A stretch of DNA of 64,000 nucleotides from Certhia americana (Eukaryota; Chordata; Aves; Passeriformes; Certhiidae): assembly GCA_018697195.1 (NCBI GenBank), contig CM031864.1, positions 16,734,371 through 16,798,370 of the forward strand, in the 5' to 3' direction. This document shows positions 59,761-64,000 of the stretch, one piece after another (the first letter of the stretch is position 1; each line of letters begins with the position of its first letter). A program made the translations under genes and the position numbers. The notes under the pieces were generated by a model. The model was given only the letters and a program-made list of their open reading frames with translations. It searched no databases and had not been told where the DNA came from.

Positions 59761-60784
59761 TAATTATGTGAAAATGTACTGTTAGAGACAAGTCATCCAA
59801 TGAGACCCTATTTACTATGAGCTACTTACTCTACCCTGTGTAACATAGTATAAATTACAAGGCTGTGGGAGCATTTCAGTACACTGTTGGCTTTACAGTT
59901 TTTAATGGTCTAATTTAGCACATATGACTAAACCTGGAGCCATCGAGGTACGCACATAGGTTAACACATAGTCTTTTCATTGTTTTCATTGCTGGTTCCC
60001 CACCCCCCATGGGTTAATAAATTCACTTATTGCATCTTCTTCTAGATTGGATTGCAAGTGCTGTAGGGGAGCCAAACTCTCTCTGGCAGGAACAGGGAGG
60101 ATACCCACTGGTGAGGATCTGCTCAGCACCAGGGAAGGATGTGAGCCCCTCTCAGCACCCTCATACATTTATCAGGCATGTTTTTATGGGAATAAAATTG
60201 CTCTGACTGCAGCGTCTGCTGTTGCAGGTTTCTAAAAACAGAAGAATGTTTCAGAAGGATATTCTTCATTTCAAAACAACAGGACAGCAAAGCTTGACAG
60301 CCCCAAAACCTGCAGAGATTGTGCCCCACGGCTGGTCTGTTGGTGAGGGCACTGTCGCTGGCAGTCGTGCTGGTCTGACCACTCTAGCCAGTGAATTGTG
60401 CAGCCACAGACAGTGTGTATAGTTAAGGTCTTGTGCTAATGACATGCCATTTTGCCTACCTTAAAATAACTCCATATCCAAATGACCTGACCTGTCATTT
60501 CTTTTTTATTTTTTGCACTTTAAACTATAGGTTTTCTGATTAGGTGTTTCGTATTTTTAAAAAGACAAAAAGAAAAACATGTATGAGCACAGACATACTA
60601 AGGCATAGGCATACGATTTGATGCTTATCTCAACAAACCAAATACCTCTGCATGTATGTGGGAACATTGCCTTCCAGCTCTGGATAAATAGAGGCTGGCC
60701 ATCATTCAAACAGGGAAGAAAACATTTCATACATGAAGAGATATGGGGAATTATTTCATTTGTTTTGGTGCCAATATTCAGCAA
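59761..60784. other. Noncoding, no gene recognised
   Basis: Unique DNA with overlapping open frames under 90 codons on both strands at 59986-60422 and 60557-60826. No domain or repeat was recognised. Confidence 0.6.
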
Positions 60785-61165
60785 TTTTCCGAATGCATTT
60801 GAAATACGATGAACATATCTATGCATGCACCCGCGAAATGTTCTTTTATTCTACTGTAATAGGTAAGGTGATGGCAGAAACTGGGGAAGCTGAAATAGAT
60901 CTGCTGCAGTTTTACAGGTGAGGCAATGTTAGCGGGAAATGACAAGCAGGCTATAGTTATTATAATACCCAGGGCAAATCAGCAAGCACGCACAGTGATA
61001 GACAAATCTAAATTAATCATAGCAAAGGTGGTGTGGCATTTTAATGTAAACTTGCTCTACTGTATGGGAACTTGTACGAATATTGCAAAATGGGTGAAAT
61101 ACCAGTCGTCATATGTCGCTAACAAAATGCTTTTCCTAGAAAATACAAATGCAAGCCGAACTACT
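60785..61165. promoter_or_regulatory. CpG-retaining AT-rich candidate element
   Basis: In about 380 AT-rich bases I count ten CpG dinucleotides: 60790, 60807, 60832, 60834, 60932, 60988, 61077, 61107, 61117 and 61157. The 120 bases before it (60661-60780) have none. Bird noncoding DNA normally loses methylated CpG, so retention suggests either constraint or lack of germline methylation. The plus frame at 60926-61183 (85 codons) spans it but matches no family, and the flanking splice-like AG|GT sites do not define an exon. A conserved regulatory element is the favoured reading; an unrecognised small exon is the alternative. Confidence 0.35.
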
Positions 61166-64000
61166 GCAGCTGCCTGTTTTTAAGAGAAGTAACTTTTTTA
61201 AATTTTTATTTTAACAACACCTGAAAAGCCTAGTGATTGCTTTTGGCAAACATAGGACTACTATAATTTTTAATGTCTCAAACAAGCACCTTGATAAATC
61301 AGCCTCCCCATTTTATCTTGCATTTTAATGTTCTTCTATTCAGACAGAAGGGGACTGGTTAGCTAGTTGTCATTAAGTCCTTATGAGTGAAAACTGTTTG
61401 TTTCCCTGTAGAATTCAGCATGTTTTCTCAGCCTGTAACCATCACCTATAATTAAAATGTCGTCCTAACAACATCAAGGTGCAGAGAGTAAAAGAGTCAG
61501 TTCACCTCTGGAACTGCACGCTTTGTGGAGCTCCACAGCCCCTCAGAAATGGAAGCTCAGAGAAACTGTCTCTGTGATCTTTAATGGATTTTTAAAGATG
61601 ACAAGAAAGGAAATGGGAAACTAAAGGCATGGAAGACATAAATTCCCTAAAGGTGCATTCTGAAGTAAATCAGAGCAACTGAAAAAGTGAATTCTTTGAG
61701 CCCTGGGATATCTCCCAGGTTTTTCAGCTGGACACTTACAGCTTGTCGGGTCCCTGAACACCTCTGCTCTGGGCATGCTTTGACACAGCGAGTCACAGAA
61801 AGATGAACAACATCACCTGAAGTGCTGTTTGAGGGGCAGAAAATTGCTCCCATTGCACACTGCTGCCTTTACTTTAAATCACATGACTTATTACAACCTT
61901 CCTACTGTAAAAGAAGTGCCATTTAGGTATGTTAACTTCTCCAGCTGCAATAGGCATCCTTCTCTCCTTATTTCTACAACAGTTACATGCAGTCAAAGAA
62001 AGAGGTGAAGATCAGGTTTTATAAAATCAAACTTGAATTGTTCTCAGGGCTACAGCTGCATGAAAGCTAAATAACAACAGACAAGAGCAAGAAGCTTAAA
62101 AAAGCCCTGTTACCCAATATATGTTATTTAGATATGTCTGCTTCTATAAACTGGTAGGGGAAAGGAGAAAATCAGTTTGTCTTCCAAGGATATCTGACTA
62201 CAGCTGTGCTCTGTAATTCTCAGTGACTAATACAGGCTGGGACTGAACACTGTCAAACCCTCTGGAAGAAAAGAAGACTATTTTTAGGCAGTTTCATTTA
62301 TTTATTCAATTTACGAGATCATGTAATGTGTATTTATCAATCAAATAGGATTTGAATATAGGGTTTACAGGCAAAATTACACTGTCAATCTCAGGTCTTA
62401 GTAATGAAACTATTTTAGTGTATGAACAAACACATGAACTGTATATATTTGAGTGGGAAGGGGGTTCATGGACTGCGGACTCAGCCCTGCTTCCAAGGCT
62501 TTGCTCAAAAGAACCCAATACATTGCGTTATTCTGGGGAACTAACAGGACCTAAATCTGTCAGAGCAGCTACCAGTGTCTGTGTGGGTGTTATCAGCCTG
62601 CTCACATCATACCAGAGCTTTACACTAAAACATTGGAGGAATTACTGCATTATAGTACTTTAATATTTGGACTCTTCTGGATGTTCATTCCTACTAAAAA
62701 AAAAAAACCAAATCAAAAACGGTCCATTTTAAAATTTAACCCTGCAATCTACTGGTAATCAATTTGATTAACTGTGGTTCTTGAGTTCCAAGACCACTTT
62801 GGAGGAACTATAATTACTCCCTTTTATATTTTTTATGTGCCACACATATGTTGCATTTATCTCTCCTTCAGAAATAAAAAAGCCTTCTATAGAGTGAAAA
62901 GAGGGACATTGGTAAAGATGGTGGTGGGTATTGCAGAAGGTAGTATTCTGATAGTATGTATACAGGAACAGGACCTGTAGACTACTCCAAATTCTGGAAG
63001 GTATTATTCTGGCTTTCTTCTCTGGTGTGTATGGGTCCACAGAAAATGTTGCTCTTTTCAGTCAGTCACATTTTTACTCAACAACCATAAATAACACCAG
63101 TCAGATATGAGAAAAGGAAACATTTTCTGTTTCCATGTTCTCTGGCATTGTGAATCATTGATTCTTCTTTCAAGTGTGAGCTAAAGCACTCAAGGAAGAT
63201 GACTTGCTCAAAACTATTAGTGTTATAAACCTAATATTGTGTCTTGGAAATCAGTTGCAAAGTTCATGTACCAGCATCATTCCTTCAACATTTCAGTAAA
63301 ATTTGTTTGGGGAAGGACAAGACAGGAGTTTTAAAGATAGGCTTTATTACCAGTGTGAAGCACAGCAGTGTGAGAGGTCAGAGGAAGCTGCTGAAGGACA
63401 GGAATTCAGTGTTTGCTTAGGCTGAAGGCAAGACATGTAACTGCAGCTAAATCCTTTTGCAACAGGCACAGCAGCATCCTTCCCCAAAAGATAAAGGAGG
63501 AATGCAAAGGACAGAGTAATTTTGGGTGCAGGGCAGTACAATCTATCACTCCACAGGTGCAGGATGAGGCTCTGCCAGTAAGTCCATCTCCCTGAATGAG
63601 CTTTGCTTGAGCAAGGGGCACGAGATCAGCCCCTTAATCTGAGCACCTCCCTGTTACAGTCGGGTGTGGGTTTATTAGCTCTCTAGCATTAGAGCCCTAT
63701 TGATTAATGAGCATATCTGGAGGCTCTGAGGAGGAAGAAGTGAGAGGGATGTGATCACATACTACCTGATACCATGGGGAATGGCAACAATCATAGTGAG
63801 AATTCAAGGTAGATGTCCTAAGAATTTGTCTTAAATGACTCACAGCTCTCTTGTCTTTTTCTCCCTTTTACCTTGTACTACTAGCCACTTTTCCATGTAT
63901 CTCTCTGCCTTTTTGCTTTCTGATGCCATAACCTCACAAAAAAGTGCCGCAAACCAACGCTTATTTCTGTCACTCTTTGTTGGTACCTCTATGTTTCAAG
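61166..64000. other. Noncoding, no gene recognised
   Basis: Unique AT-rich DNA with frames under 105 codons, none recognisable. An A12 run lies at about 62696-62707. A 16-base word, CCTATTGATTAATGAG, at 63696-63711 also occurs at 39935-39950, probably by chance. No transposon was identified. Confidence 0.6.

Noticed and set aside
60926..61183. 85-codon frame as a small coding exon
   Set aside because: No recognisable protein family, and the splice-like sites around it do not bracket the frame consistently; kept only as an alternative for the candidate element.

Overview
The window looks like avian nuclear DNA, most likely from a passerine. Two lines of evidence support this: fragments of CR1-type LINEs, the main avian retrotransposon family, and two long-terminal-repeat (LTR) elements whose sequence I recognise as passerine-type. 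The base composition is AT-rich, with long A/T homopolymers, microsatellites and two 10-N assembly gaps, all typical of vertebrate noncoding sequence. There is no sign of bacterial-style gene packing, operons, ribosome-binding sites or CRISPR.

I found no intact protein-coding gene, no rRNA or tRNA gene, and no CRISPR array. The longest open frames (about 125-210 codons) are explained by a tandem repeat without stops, by transposon remnants, or by chance. None shows a recognisable domain or a convincing chain of splice-flanked exons. The window is best read as intergenic or deep intronic sequence. Short exons or a long noncoding RNA cannot be excluded from sequence alone.

Layout: 1-2880 unique AT-rich DNA; 2881-3516 a 31-bp minisatellite interrupted by a gap; about 4690-5165 a decayed hAT-type DNA transposon coding remnant on the minus strand; 5166-14300 mostly unique DNA with an AT microsatellite; 14306-15075 a solo LTR on the minus strand with matching 5-bp flanking repeats; about 15172-15730 a second probable LTR, also minus strand, carrying a 38-bp tandem repeat with a gap; 15731-21965 unique; about 21966-22742 a truncated CR1 LINE on the plus strand with a degraded reverse transcriptase, followed by a 47-base poly(A) tract at 23116-23162; 23163-29637 unique, with a 69-bp tandem duplication at 27616-27753; 29638-29719 a small CR1 3'-end fragment on the minus strand; 29720-64000 mostly unique DNA. 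Four stretches (about 8150-8580, 49780-50035, 59440-59760 and 60785-61165) have the look of conserved noncoding regulatory elements.

The genes do not 'work together' here because none is visible. What the window records is a history of transposon insertion and decay plus candidate regulatory DNA. I did not find a new biological system. The most testable observations are the candidate regulatory elements, the solo LTR with its target-site duplication, and the fact that both assembly gaps fall inside tandem arrays.
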